This document shows, piece by piece, positions 43,016-51,682 of a stretch of 64,000 nucleotides of DNA. Origin of the DNA: Streptacidiphilus albus JL83 (lineage in GTDB: Bacteria > Actinomycetota > Actinomycetes > Streptomycetales > Streptomycetaceae); the NCBI RefSeq assembly GCF_000744705.1, contig NZ_JQML01000001.1, positions 9,372,017-9,436,016 of the forward strand, written 5' to 3'. The position numbers were made by a program, and so were the translations under genes. The notes under the pieces were generated by a model. The model was given only the letters and a program-made list of their open reading frames with translations, had not been told where the DNA came from and ran no database searches. The number at the start of each line of letters is the position of its first letter. Position 1 is the first letter of the stretch.

Positions 43016-44338
43016 CTAGGAGTCCGCGGCCTGCGGCTCGCCGATGCTGTACTCGCCGGAGTCGATCGGGTCGGTTGCCTGACTTTCCGACAGCGCGTAC
43101 GCGGTCTCGCCGTGCAGGCTGAGGTCCAGGCCGAGTTCCTCGTCCGTCTCGGAGACCCGGTTGCCCGTGATCCGCTTCAGTACGAGGGCGATCACCAGGG
43201 TCGCCACCACGGTGTAGCCGAACGCCGCGCCGACGCCGACGGCCTGCTTGCCCAGTTGCGCCGCCCCGCCGCCGTAGAAGAGGCCGTTGGCCCCTGCGGC
43301 GTTGATCGACTTGGTGGCGAACAGGCCGAGAGCGAGCGCCCCGAACACGCCGCCCACCAGGTGTACGCCGACCACGTCGAGCGCGTCGTCGTAGCCGAGG
43401 CGGTGCTTCCACTCGACGGCGAACTCACAGAGCACGCCTGCCGCAGCGCCGATCGCCAGTGCGCCCAGTGGGCTCACGTATCCGGCACACGGGGTGACCG
43501 CGGCGAGCCCGGCGACGGCCCCGCCGGCCGCGCCGAGGGTGGTGGTCCTGCCGTGCCGCAGCCGCTCGACGGCCAGCCAGCCGAGGAGTGCCGCCGCGCC
43601 GGCGGTGTTGGTGTTGAGGAAGGCGCTGGCAGCGAGCTGGTTCGCGCCGAGGGCCGAACCGCCGTTGAAGCCGAACCAGCCGAACCAGAGGATCCCCGCA
43701 CCGACCAGCATCAGCGGCAGGTTGCTCTGCGGCATCGGTCGGTCCGGCCAACCCTTGCGCTTGCCCAGGACGATCGCCATGACCAGGGCAGCTGCCCCGG
43801 CCGTGGTGTGCACGACGATCCCACCGGCGAAGTCGAGCACACCGAACTTCGCGAGCCACCCGACCGGCGAGAAGATCCAGTGCGCGACCGGGCAGTAGAC
43901 CAGCAGCGACCACAGCACCACGAAGGGGACGAACGAGCTGAACCGCCAGCGGTCGGCGGTGGCACCGGTGATCAGCGAAGGCGTGATCACTGCGAACATC
44001 ATCTGGTAGATCACGTAGACCAGCGGCGGGATCACCATCGCCGTACTGCCGCTGAAGCCGGGAACCATCTCATTCATGTGGGTGAGGTCGACGAAGTGCA
44101 GATCGCCGATGAAGCCGTTGCCCTTGCCGAAGGCGAGGCTGTAGCCGATGACCACCCATGCCACGCTCACCAGGGCGATGGTGACGAAGTTCTGCATCAG
44201 CATTGCCATGACGTGCTTGGTGCGCACCATGCCGCCGTAGAAGAATGCGACACCTGGCGTCATGAAGAGGACGAGCGCGGCACTGACCAGAACCCAGGCG
44301 GTCGAACCGGTGTCGACCCGGGTGAAGTCGAATTTCAA
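43016..44338 (-). CDS. amt: ammonium transporter Amt
   Basis: The 440-residue membrane protein has about eleven transmembrane segments with the family motifs FMTPGVAFFYGGMVRTKHV, DFAGGIVVHTTAGAAALV and DDALDVVGVHLVGGVFG, which contain the conserved pore histidines. It carries ammonium into the cell. A TTG start is chosen because CGGAGGG lies five bases upstream and the transmembrane region begins soon after; an ATG 36 bases further up is possible. Unlike the usual amt-glnK-glnD operon it stands alone, so it may be an accessory copy. Confidence 0.92.
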   Translation of the reverse strand: MKFDFTRVDTGSTAWVLVSAALVLFMTPGVAFFYGGMVRTKHVMAMLMQNFVTIALVSVAWVVIGYSLAFGKGNGFIGDLHFVDLTHMNEMVPGFSGSTAMVIPPLVYVIYQMMFAVITPSLITGATADRWRFSSFVPFVVLWSLLVYCPVAHWIFSPVGWLAKFGVLDFAGGIVVHTTAGAAALVMAIVLGKRKGWPDRPMPQSNLPLMLVGAGILWFGWFGFNGGSALGANQLAASAFLNTNTAGAAALLGWLAVERLRHGRTTTLGAAGGAVAGLAAVTPCAGYVSPLGALAIGAAAGVLCEFAVEWKHRLGYDDALDVVGVHLVGGVFGALALGLFATKSINAAGANGLFYGGGAAQLGKQAVGVGAAFGYTVVATLVIALVLKRITGNRVSETDEELGLDLSLHGETAYALSESQATDPIDSGEYSIGEPQAADS

Positions 44339-45049
44339 AAGGCCCTCCGAGGCCGGATGCGAACGGCGGGCCATGGGTCTGACCTGCGCCGACGTAGGGG
44401 AACCCAGCCGGGGCGCCGTCGGGGTCTCCGTAGGCGGCGGACTGGGTGCCGAGGGGAAAGATAAGGCCACCCAGGAGCGGACAGCGGTAACGGGATGGCA
44501 AAAATCGCCCGCGCGTCCTCGCCGGCCACAACCCGAGGAAATTCAAGCCGTCCTCAACGCCCGGACAGTCCTCCCCGGAACACGACCGCACCCGTTTCGG
44601 TCACGCGGAGCAGCAGGCCCATGAGCGGTTGCCTGTCACTGAATCGGGTCCTGTCGGCTGCCACCTGGGAATCCACCACTTCGGAAACTGCTCCACCGGT
44701 TCAATCCGCATAATGGTCGGATGACTGGGAACTCCCACTCTTCGAACTCCCACTCTTCGGCCATCCGAATTGTTGGCCGCGAGGTGGAGATTCTCGCCGA
44801 CGGCCGGCCGTCGGAACCAGCCAGCCGTGGGCGGTGAATCTGCGCGTTGTCGTCGGAGCGGAGGCGCGCACCCGGCTTCCGGCCTCACCTCAACCGAAAC
44901 GGCGAGGTTGGACTGCGCCGGCGGTGCTCTTTGCGAAGAACGACCGGCGCAGCCGGGGCGGGTCCGTCAGCCCGTGCCCCGGCTGCGGCCGTTGACCTGC
45001 GGGAGCGCTCCGTCGCTCTTACGGACAGGTACAGACTCCGTCGATCAGA
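44339..45049. other. intergenic region upstream of amt
   Basis: It includes the amt promoter and a tandem 15-bp repeat (44730-44759) but no recognisable gene. Confidence 0.55.
44730..44759. repeat. tandem 15-bp direct repeat
   Basis: AACTCCCACTCTTCG occurs twice head to tail with no mismatch. Confidence 0.8.
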
Positions 45050-45385
45050 GTGCCGCGGCTCGGTCCCGGCCGGCCCCGCACCCGGCCGAACCAGGTTCGC
45101 GGCGACCGGGCATACGGCTCCCGAGCGAACCGCGCGTACCTGCTCCGACTCGGTATCCGCTGCACGATCCCGGAGAAGGTCGACCAGATCCGCAACCGGA
45201 AGAAGCGCGGGATCCATGGCGGTCGGCCCCCGAAGTTCTGCAAGACCGACTACCGCGAACGCCATGCCGTGGAGTGCGGAATCAACCGGTTGAAGCGTCA
45301 CCGGGCCGTGGTCACCAGGTATGACAAGCTCGCCGTTGGTCACGGGGCGACTGTGATCGTCGCGGCCATCAACGAGTGGCTGTGA
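45050..45385 (+). pseudogene. IS5-family transposase C-terminal remnant
   Basis: The last 111 residues of an IS5-type transposase: [40 protein letters not shown] and [20 protein letters not shown]. The D of GDRAY and E of HAVE are the second and third residues of the DDE triad; the N-terminal half with the first Asp is missing. The stop is intact. It lies between the amt region and a phage-like segment. Confidence 0.8.
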
Positions 45386-45424
45386 GACTTCGGACGGTCT
45401 GTTACTGCTCGGGCATCCCTTCGG

Positions 45425-45796
45425 TCATTGCCCTGCTTCGGTCGGGGGAATCCAGGGCGTCCACGACAGTGCTTCGCGCCATCCGGGGCGACCGAACGCC
45501 CAGTTCTTGAGCACCGTGGCGACGGCTTCGTGACCGGCCATCTCGAACGGCCCGGGCACATGAGCCTGGAAGTGCTGGTCGGGGCCGCCCTCGCGGTACT
45601 CGACCTGGCAGCTCATGTCGTCGTTGAGGTAGACCTGCATGAAGTGCTGACCAGGGGCAACTGTGTGGAGCCTCTCGACAATGACAAACCGGTGCCTCAG
45701 GTTCATCTCACTCAGCAAGTCGAACAAAGTGTCCTCGGAGGGGTCGTCCCAGGACCCACCGCTCCATGTCTTCGCCCGCAGGGTTGGTGTCGCCAT
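45425..45796 (-). CDS. hypothetical protein, possibly immunity-like
   Basis: The 123-residue soluble protein (MATPTLRAKTWSGGSWDDPS, EDTLFDLLSEMNLRHRFVIV) has strand-rich character and a WTPWIPPTEAG end. The opening DTLFDLLSEM pattern recalls Imm1-type immunity proteins, but I cannot be certain and no toxin gene is adjacent. Start ATG chosen by the coding pattern. Confidence 0.55.
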   Translation of the reverse strand: MATPTLRAKTWSGGSWDDPSEDTLFDLLSEMNLRHRFVIVERLHTVAPGQHFMQVYLNDDMSCQVEYREGGPDQHFQAHVPGPFEMAGHEAVATVLKNWAFGRPGWREALSWTPWIPPTEAGQ

Positions 45797-45970
45797 GTCG
45801 GCACTGTATCCGCCGACACCATGTCGCCCGAGCCCCACTGATCAACTTCTGAAACAGGCCCTAAGGGAGGCATGGTCACCTCCGTGTTCGAACTGGTTTG
45901 CTGGGTTCGTCCTGGCCGCGATAGTTTGCGCTGCTGGCCAGTTCGGCCAGCATCGCGACTTGGGGGAATC

Positions 45971-46582
45971 TTGGGATCAACGTCTCGGCGCGCAGGTTCC
46001 GCAGCGGTAGGGCTCGCCCTGCTGGCGACGCTCTTCGCGTCGGCGAGCGAAGCGTCCGCCGCGCAGAAGGTGTCAGCGGGCAGTGTCGCCAACTGCAGCG
46101 GGATCACCGGGCGCAATGATATCAACGGCCCCGTTGCCCGATGGGCGGGGCAGCGGATCAACGTGTCCACGCCGATCCACAATACGAGCGGCACCACGCG
46201 CTCGGACATGACAGTCAACTACATGATCATTCCCATGCCGGAGTCGCTTCCGCTGGCCCCCGGATCCCCGGCCCACCGGCAACGCCTCGTTCCCACGGTG
46301 TACTGGCAGGTCGACAAGGGGCGCTGGGAGACCATGACCTTCGTCTGGCATCCGGCGGTCTACCCGGATGCCGCGTACTGGCTCAGTGAGCCTATCCGCT
46401 TGCCCACGTTCGCGGGGAATGCCACTCACACGTTCCAGATCTCCGAGTGGTTCCACCCTGACTCGCTGGAGGCCCTCTACTGGGGGGAGCTCAACTACGC
46501 GGCCCTCGGCTGCGGTGCTGACAGGGTGGAACTTGGCTCCTCCGAGGTCGACACCGTCTATGGGCCGATCTTCCGGCGGTAG
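45971..46582 (+). CDS. secreted protein of unknown function
   Basis: The 203-residue product has a signal peptide (RRAGSAAVGLALLATLFASA, cleavage near SAA-Q) and a strand-rich mature domain (RINVSTPIHNTSGTTRSDM, VDKGRWETMTFVWHPAVYPD) with two Cys. TTG is taken as start because GGGGGA lies three bases upstream and it gives a normal signal peptide length; a GTG at 45872 would add 33 residues. Function unknown. Confidence 0.6.
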   Translation: MGSTSRRAGSAAVGLALLATLFASASEASAAQKVSAGSVANCSGITGRNDINGPVARWAGQRINVSTPIHNTSGTTRSDMTVNYMIIPMPESLPLAPGSPAHRQRLVPTVYWQVDKGRWETMTFVWHPAVYPDAAYWLSEPIRLPTFAGNATHTFQISEWFHPDSLEALYWGELNYAALGCGADRVELGSSEVDTVYGPIFRR

Positions 46583-46603
46583 TCGGGCGCCACACTGATT
46601 GGA

Positions 46604-46640
46604 CTCGCGGCCCCGACTGGAGGTCGGTCAGGGCCGCGAG
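46604..46640. terminator. terminator between convergent genes
   Basis: CTCGCGGCCC (46604-46613) pairs with GGGCCGCGAG (46631-46640), and CCGAC with GTCGG can pair inside the loop. Confidence 0.7.
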
Positions 46641-46653
46641 CTTCCCGCGACCC

Positions 46654-46857
46654 TCAGCACGCGGGCCCGGGTCCCGCCGGCGCCGAGTGCAGCAGCAGGG
46701 AGAGTAGGGGGCAGGAGACGTTCTCGCTGTACAGCTCGTCACCGATACGGATGTACGACGGCGCCGGGATCCGTTCGGTGATCGCGATGCGCCAGTTGGC
46801 CGGGTCGGCGGGGAGGCCGGGGCGCGGGCAGGTGCTGGGGGCGAGCGTGGGCGGCAT
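46654..46857 (-). CDS. small hypothetical protein
   Basis: The 67-residue frame (MPPTLAPSTCPRPGLPADPA, IRIGDELYSENVSCPLLSLL) has coding-like bias and three Cys. It could equally start at 46872. It belongs to the run of short minus-strand genes that look phage- or element-derived. Function unknown and reality uncertain. Confidence 0.45.
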   Translation of the reverse strand: MPPTLAPSTCPRPGLPADPANWRIAITERIPAPSYIRIGDELYSENVSCPLLSLLLHSAPAGPGPAC

Positions 46858-46932
46858 GGGATCAGGATGCACCCGTCGCCGTCCGGGACTGTTAGGAAGT
46901 CAGGAGCTGTCCGGCTGAACATGCGCGCGGAT

Positions 46933-47481
46933 TCAGGCTGACGCGGGTGGCTTTCGTGTCGTCGTGTAGGCGAACGGGCCGTGGACGCCGGAGCTGTGCC
47001 GCTCGGCGGCTTCGAGGGCGACCTGCATCCGCTTGCGGACCGGCAGCTCGGTGGTGGCGTACAGCGCGCCGAGGGCGATGTCGGCGCCGCAGCCGACGGC
47101 GGCGTAGCGGGCGTGGGGCTCGCCGACCTGGTAGTCGGAGTCGACGATGAACAGGCGTCCGGCTATGCCGACGAGGAACTGGCCGCCGGATTCCTGCTCG
47201 GCGTTCTTCGTGGCCCAGCCGCCGTCCTTGAGGCAGGCGCGGACGGAGTCGACGAACGTGGTGACCATGAAGCGCGGCAGGTCTCCGGTCGGCTCCGGGG
47301 GAGTGAAGGCGTACCGGAGCAGCTGGCCCATGCGGTACGAGGTGGTGAAGCCCATCGCGTACGGGCCGTTGCGGAAGACCTTCTCGTCCGCCCGGAGCGT
47401 CAGGGACCAGCCGGAGACGCCGGCACTGTCGGCACCGAGGTGGACGCGGCCGTTGCGGACGATGCCGACTACAGCTGTCAT
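46933..47481 (-). CDS. proteasome-like Ntn-hydrolase family protein
   Basis: The 182-residue protein starts MTAVVGIVRNGRVHLGADSA, which fits a proteasome-beta/HslV-like fold with Thr2 as possible nucleophile, followed by FRNGPYAMGFTTSYRMGQLL. Such single-copy Ntn hydrolases are found in actinobacteriophages and integrative elements and differ from the host PrcAB. The catalytic Asp (GADSAG) is present; the Lys position appears as ADEKVF. It is the marker gene for a possible phage-derived island here. Confidence 0.75.
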   Translation of the reverse strand: MTAVVGIVRNGRVHLGADSAGVSGWSLTLRADEKVFRNGPYAMGFTTSYRMGQLLRYAFTPPEPTGDLPRFMVTTFVDSVRACLKDGGWATKNAEQESGGQFLVGIAGRLFIVDSDYQVGEPHARYAAVGCGADIALGALYATTELPVRKRMQVALEAAERHSSGVHGPFAYTTTRKPPASA

Positions 47482-47524
47482 GGCGTCAGGGTACCGGGCG
47501 GGCAGCGGACCCGGAGCATGCAGC

Positions 47525-47555
47525 GGCGCCCGCCATCGCGAGGACGGTGGGCGCC
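47525..47555. terminator. terminator of the 51-aa gene
   Basis: GGCGCCCGCC pairs with GGTGGGCGCC around an 11-nt loop, 13 bp beyond the stop of the 51-residue gene. Confidence 0.6.
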
Positions 47556-47567
47556 CGGCTGCATTGT

Positions 47568-47723
47568 TCAGTCCTGCTCGTCCGCGTCGGGGCCGACCGT
47601 GGTGAAGACGGCCAGTCGGTACGGCGCGTCAGGACGGTCGGGCCAGACATTGGCCTCGATGGCGGCCTGGGCGCGCTCGTAGTCGGCGACGAGCACTGCG
47701 TGCTGCGGGCTGATCCACTTCAT
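47568..47723 (-). CDS. small hypothetical protein (51 aa)
   Basis: MKWISPQHAVLVADYERAQA then AIEANVWPDRPDAPYRLAVF and an acidic end; coding bias is good. It is too short for a domain call and shows no signal or membrane segment. It is one of several small minus-strand genes in the element-like segment. Confidence 0.5.
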   Translation of the reverse strand: MKWISPQHAVLVADYERAQAAIEANVWPDRPDAPYRLAVFTTVGPDADEQD

Positions 47724-47775
47724 CGGCTGCGTCCTGACGCGCGTTGGTCTGTCCGAGTATGACAGCGCGAAGGCG

Positions 47776-47967
47776 TCAGCCGGGCTTGTTCATGCAGGTG
47801 ACCTGGCAGTCGAGCGGGGAGTGCTGGCAGTTGGCGGCGACGACGATCTCTCTGCTGAGCGGGTCGCCCCACAGCGGGATTGGTGGGGCGGCTGAGCACT
47901 TACAAGCCTGCGACTGTCGGGGGGTAGGCACGGTCCGCTCGGACCAGCCGTACTCGGAAACGGTCAT
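47776..47967 (-). CDS. small Cys-rich hypothetical protein (63 aa)
   Basis: The product contains Cys at CKC, NCQH, LDCQV and TCMN, so it may bind metal. GCGGGGC precedes the ATG. The function is unknown; it resembles accessory proteins of actinophages by size and context only. Confidence 0.45.
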   Translation of the reverse strand: MTVSEYGWSERTVPTPRQSQACKCSAAPPIPLWGDPLSREIVVAANCQHSPLDCQVTCMNKPG

Positions 47968-48107
47968 GCCCCGCACCGTACGGGCGGTCGAGGGCGTTGC
48001 CCACCGCCCAACTCAACCCCGGCGCCCGGCCCCGGCCTTCCGGCCAGGCGGCCCAACCGAAGGAGCAGCGCATGCGCGGCGGTCGCACGGCGGGGGAAGG
48101 CGTGAAG

Positions 48108-48359
48108 CTACCCCCAGTCCGTCACGTCGCTCAGGCCGTCCGCATCCGCATCCAACTGCTGCCGAGCCTCACCCGAGAGGAACAGTGTCAATGCCCCGCA
48201 GTCACGACACCCACGCCCCAACGGTGCGTCATATACAGGCTTCGACTTGAACAGGCCCGCCGCCCTGAACCGGAGCTGCAGTCGGCTGCTCCACTCTCCG
48301 CGTTCGCCTACCTCGCCGAGGGGGCTGAGCCGCTCTGAACCGCATGTTCCGCATCGCAT
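48108..48359 (-). CDS. small zinc-ribbon-like protein (83 aa)
   Basis: The protein begins MRCGTCGSERLSPLGEVGER and contains a second pair GRGCRDCGALTLF, so CxxC...CxxC forms a likely zinc ribbon. No strong ribosome site is seen at the ATG. It ends with an acidic tail. DNA or protein binding is plausible; the role is unknown. Confidence 0.55.
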   Translation of the reverse strand: MRCGTCGSERLSPLGEVGERGEWSSRLQLRFRAAGLFKSKPVYDAPLGRGCRDCGALTLFLSGEARQQLDADADGLSDVTDWG

Positions 48360-48458
48360 TCCGCGGACGATACACCGGGCGTTCTCGCACGCAGCCGGTG
48401 GGTCCGCAATCGGCGCGGTACACAGCGCAGCGACTGAAGCGGCCGAAGGAGCAACACC

Positions 48459-49040
48459 GTGACCGAGCGCACCTACCGGGGTATTGCCGCACCCACCAGC
48501 CTGCGCGATGGCTGGGAGCGGTACCTGTGGCAGTCCGGCGTGGACGCGGCTGTGAAGCACGGATTCCTGGATACGCACTACGGCGCCCTCGGGGACCGGC
48601 TGAAGCTCGGTGAGCCGGTCGACGTCGAGGTCACCGTGCGCAGGCGCTGGTTGCGTGTCGCGGCGACGTTCGGGGCCGCGCCGGGATCCCACATGGGCCT
48701 GTGGCACCCCGACACGGGCTCGTGGATCGGCGGCACCGGGGTGCACCGCTGGAACTACCGCGTCGGCAGCCTGCGTCGGTGCCTCACGCTGCGCCTCGGT
48801 GAGGAGGAGTGCGACTCCCCGGAGGAAGCGATCAACTACCTGCACTGGAGCGCTGGAGCGCCCCGGCGCCGCCGCCGGCGCCAGGGACACCGCGACGAGG
48901 GTCTGTCCAGTCGACCGTACGGACCCTCGGGTCGGGCCTCGGGCTCCCGGTGCGAGACGGCTCCTCCGGTTCAAGGGCGAGGGGCCGTCCGCAGGAGTCC
49001 GCTGGCGCTCAGATCGAGGTCTCCATCGTGGGGGTGCTGA
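48459..49040 (+). CDS. hypothetical protein with Arg-rich tail
   Basis: The 193-residue frame has a well-coded first 135 residues (YRGIAAPTSLRDGWERYLWQ, HMGLWHPDTGSWIGGTGVHR) followed by a run of arginines and a low-quality tail that overlaps the next gene on the other strand by 32 bp. The tail suggests that the original 3' end was lost by a frameshift or junction near 48865. AAGGAG precedes the GTG. No domain recognised. Confidence 0.55.
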   Translation: MTERTYRGIAAPTSLRDGWERYLWQSGVDAAVKHGFLDTHYGALGDRLKLGEPVDVEVTVRRRWLRVAATFGAAPGSHMGLWHPDTGSWIGGTGVHRWNYRVGSLRRCLTLRLGEEECDSPEEAINYLHWSAGAPRRRRRRQGHRDEGLSSRPYGPSGRASGSRCETAPPVQGRGAVRRSPLALRSRSPSWGC

Positions 49041-49245
49041 CCTCGGCGGCGAGCAGCGCCAGGCGGATGCGGTTGTCGGCCCCCGTCTTGGCCCGGATGC
49101 GCCGCAGGTAGGTGTCCACGGTGTGGGTGCTCAGACCCATGCGGTGGGCAATGGCGGCGTAGGTGCAGCCTCGGGCGAGATGCTGCAGGACCTCCAGTTC
49201 GCGTGGGCTGAGGGCCGGGTTGCGGTCAGCGGTTCCGATCGTCAT
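49009..49245 (-). CDS. LuxR-type helix-turn-helix-only regulator (78 aa)
   Basis: The protein is little more than a LuxR DNA-binding domain: LSPRELEVLQHLARGCTYAA, IAHRMGLSTHTVDTYLRRIR. It has no receiver or ligand domain. The ATG is preceded by AAGGAAG. It is 20 bp downstream of a small secreted peptide gene on the same strand, so both are likely co-transcribed. It may regulate the neighbouring biosynthetic locus. Confidence 0.85.
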   Translation of the reverse strand: MTIGTADRNPALSPRELEVLQHLARGCTYAAIAHRMGLSTHTVDTYLRRIRAKTGADNRIRLALLAAEVSTPTMETSI

Positions 49246-49265
49246 GGAGTTCTTCCTTCCGGTTG

Positions 49266-49460
49266 TCACAGGGCGGGCGAGACGGCCTCGGGCTTCGGGG
49301 GGATGTAGCCGCCGCCCCAGGCGCTGTCCGCAGGCGCGACAACGGTGGCAGTAACGGGCGACACCCGGCCGTCGGCCTGCCGGTGGTCCAGGTCGACGGG
49401 GTGGATCGCCGTGACTGCACTGAAGGCGAGGGCGATGACGGCAAGACGCAGAGCGGGCAT
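49266..49460 (-). CDS. small secreted peptide (64 aa)
   Basis: It has a signal peptide (MPALRLAVIALAFSAVTA) and a 46-residue Pro/Val-rich mature part ending IPPKPEAVSPAL, without Cys. GGGAG lies eight bases before the ATG. Being paired with an HTH-only LuxR regulator it could be a signal or a structural surface peptide, but no family is recognised. Confidence 0.6.
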   Translation of the reverse strand: MPALRLAVIALAFSAVTAIHPVDLDHRQADGRVSPVTATVVAPADSAWGGGYIPPKPEAVSPAL

Positions 49461-49601
49461 CAGCGAACTCCCAGGGGTGATCGTCTGGGGCACCTTCTGC
49501 GGTGCCCTCGGTTGCTTCAGACTGGCCCCGGGCACCACGCCCGCACCACCTGACAGACTGCTCACCAAGCTGCCATGCAGCAAGACGAGTTGGGAACAAG
49601 T

Positions 49602-50669
49602 ATGGACATATCAGGAGAGGTTTCCCTTTCTGCTGTGCTTGCCTCTCTGACCGGCGATCAGATGGGCGTGTATGCCTGGATCGCCCAGCGTCCAGGTGCG
49701 GAGCCCGACAGCGTCGCAGGCGCTCTGGGGTTGTCGGCTGCGGATGCGCGCTCCGCCGTCAGTGCCCTCGAGCGGGCGCAGCTGCTGATCGGCAGCGACG
49801 AGCGTGGGGGACTGGTGGCCGTGGACCCCGGCCTTTCGGCGGCTGCCGCGACCCAGGAACTGAGCCAAACCATCCGGGCGCAGCAGGCGCAACTTGACGG
49901 GATCAACGCCCGCATCGGCGCCCTGCGCTCGCACTTCCATGCCGGTCGCGGCAGGGGCACCTCGGATGTGGAGCCCATCACGGAACTGGAGGGGGTCCGC
50001 TCGGCCCTCAACCGGGCCTCCGAGGCCTGCCGGCAGGAGATGCTGACCTGCCAGCCGGGCGGCAACCGGGTGCCCGAGGCACTTCAGGAGTCGATCGCGC
50101 GTGACACCGCACTGCTGGAACGCGGTGTCCGGATGCGTACGCTCTACCAGCACACGGCGCGTTTCAACGGTCCGAGCCAGGCCTACGTGGCTGCGGTGTC
50201 CGCGTTGGGGGCCGAGTACCGCACGGCGCACGAGCTGTTCGGCCGGATCATCGTCTTCGACCGCGAGACCGCGTTCATTCCGGACCGGCACGGGAGCTGG
50301 GGCGCCGTCGTCATCCGCGAGCCCTCGATCGTCGCGTACCTGTGCTCCATCTTCGAAGCGGCCTGGAGCACCGCCAAGCCCTTCGGGGACGCCCCTGCGG
50401 ACGGGCTCGAAGCCGTGTCGAAGGAGCTCGACCGGACGATCCTGCGTCTCCTCGCGGCGGGGCTCAAGGACGAAGCCATCGCTCGGCGACTGGGCATGTC
50501 GCTGCGCACCCTGCGCCGCCATATCGCCGACATCATGGCCGGCCTCAGGGCCGACAGCCGCTTCCAGGCGGGAGTGCGGGCCGCGGGCTCCGCCCAGTTG
50601 GCCGACGGCGCCGTGGACGACGCGGCCGATGAGCACGCCGGGCCGGCGGGTCGGCGGAGTCCCGCATAG
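49602..50669 (+). CDS. TrmB/LuxR-type double-HTH transcriptional regulator
   Basis: The 355-residue regulator has an N-terminal TrmB-like winged helix (MGVYAWIAQRPGAEPDSVAG, LSAADARSAVSALER), a central PLD-like effector region (TLYQHTARFNGPSQAYVAAV, IIVFDRETAFIPDRHGSW) and a C-terminal LuxR HTH (AIARRLGMSLRTLRRHIADI). This architecture is common next to Streptomyces biosynthetic genes. ATG at 49602 is chosen over 49575 because GGGAAC precedes it. It is divergent from the HTH-only regulator. Confidence 0.88.
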   Translation: MDISGEVSLSAVLASLTGDQMGVYAWIAQRPGAEPDSVAGALGLSAADARSAVSALERAQLLIGSDERGGLVAVDPGLSAAAATQELSQTIRAQQAQLDGINARIGALRSHFHAGRGRGTSDVEPITELEGVRSALNRASEACRQEMLTCQPGGNRVPEALQESIARDTALLERGVRMRTLYQHTARFNGPSQAYVAAVSALGAEYRTAHELFGRIIVFDRETAFIPDRHGSWGAVVIREPSIVAYLCSIFEAAWSTAKPFGDAPADGLEAVSKELDRTILRLLAAGLKDEAIARRLGMSLRTLRRHIADIMAGLRADSRFQAGVRAAGSAQLADGAVDDAADEHAGPAGRRSPA

Positions 50670-50738
50670 TCGTGACTACCCCCGTGCTGCTGCCGAGGCA
50701 AGAGTGGTTGTCCTTGTAGGTCCACGGGGGAGGCATGG

Positions 50739-51251
50739 ATGAGTATTGGCCGAAGGCTTGCGCGAGAAATGGAGTCCTTCGCCCGCGACGTGGGTTTCTG
50801 CTTGACGGCGAACCGTGCAGTCGGTCCGGCCGTCGTATGGCCGTCCGGTGAGCCCGGCCTCTCCGAGGAGTTCTGTTCCAGGGCCGTGTCGCCGTCCGTC
50901 CCTCCGGCGGCCGATTCCTTGTACCCGGTTTCCGTCAACGAGCAAGTCGAGGAATTGACGGACCATCTGGGTGTGCTGCTGGGAACGCAGGTGCGGGCCT
51001 CGGCCTGGGATCTGTCGCGGGACCGTGCGACCCAGCCGCAGGCAGCCGGGCAGGAAAGGCTTTTGATGCCTTTGACCTGTGGATTCGACTGCCGTATCGA
51101 TGGTTCGGCCGAGGTCGGGGAACCTCACCCCACGGTGAGCATGGAGCTGCGGCTGCGGCGCGGGAGCGTCCTCTATGTACCCGCGCATTTCAGCTACACG
51201 CTCTCGAAAGGGCATGCGCGCACCGTCGCTCTGGACCTCTCGATCGGCTGA
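50739..51251 (+). CDS. uncharacterised protein with possible cupin-like C-terminus
   Basis: The 170-residue protein ends in LRLRRGSVLYVPAHFSYTLS and KGHARTVALDLSIG, which resembles the last strands of JmjC/cupin oxygenases (the GDVLYIPxxxxH pattern), but the His metal ligands of the core are not evident. GGGGGAGG precedes the ATG. It is placed directly before the secreted peptide and the Fe/2OG oxygenase; a role in peptide or product modification is speculative. Confidence 0.5.
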   Translation: MSIGRRLAREMESFARDVGFCLTANRAVGPAVVWPSGEPGLSEEFCSRAVSPSVPPAADSLYPVSVNEQVEELTDHLGVLLGTQVRASAWDLSRDRATQPQAAGQERLLMPLTCGFDCRIDGSAEVGEPHPTVSMELRLRRGSVLYVPAHFSYTLSKGHARTVALDLSIG

Positions 51252-51417
51252 TCAGTGGCTTCGGTAACTGGATCCCGTGACTTTCCCGCTGCCGGCGCCG
51301 ACGGCAGGATTCATTCCAGCGAGAGGGAGGAACCCGAATCCGAGTGCAGAACTGCGGTCGGTCTCGCGGAAATCACGGTGCCCGGTGAACGGGCGCCTCT
51401 TTCACCAAGGAGTTCAC

Positions 51418-51594
51418 ATGTCCCGCACTGTTCGATTCGCTTCCACCGCGGCCGTCGTCATGGCCCTCAGTTCGATCGTGCTGCCCGCTGCCATGGCCGC
51501 CACCCCGCAGGCGGTCCAGGGCCGTGCCGCTGTGACGCAGACCATCACGCCGAACTACACCTGCGCCGAGCACATCGAGTGCGACCCGAAGTAG
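51418..51594 (+). CDS. small secreted peptide with two C-terminal cysteines (58 aa)
   Basis: A signal peptide (VRFASTAAVVMALSSIVLPA, cleavage after AMAA) is followed by about 30 residues ending ITPNYTCAEHIECDPK. The two Cys, spaced by five residues, could form a disulphide or be modified. The site AAGGAG, five bases before the ATG, is one of the best in the window. The peptide lies directly upstream of the oxygenase gene, so it might be a substrate peptide, but a simple exported peptide is equally possible. Confidence 0.7.
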   Translation: MSRTVRFASTAAVVMALSSIVLPAAMAATPQAVQGRAAVTQTITPNYTCAEHIECDPK

Positions 51595-51682
51595 TGGCGT
51601 TCGGCCGCGGCCCGGCCTCCTGTGGGGTCCGGGCCGCGGCCGCCCTGGCGACCAACCCCTGAAAGGCGAACGTGACCAACCC

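Noticed and set aside
45425-45796. Toxin-immunity pair
   Set aside because: The immunity-like pattern is weak and no polymorphic-toxin gene lies beside it.
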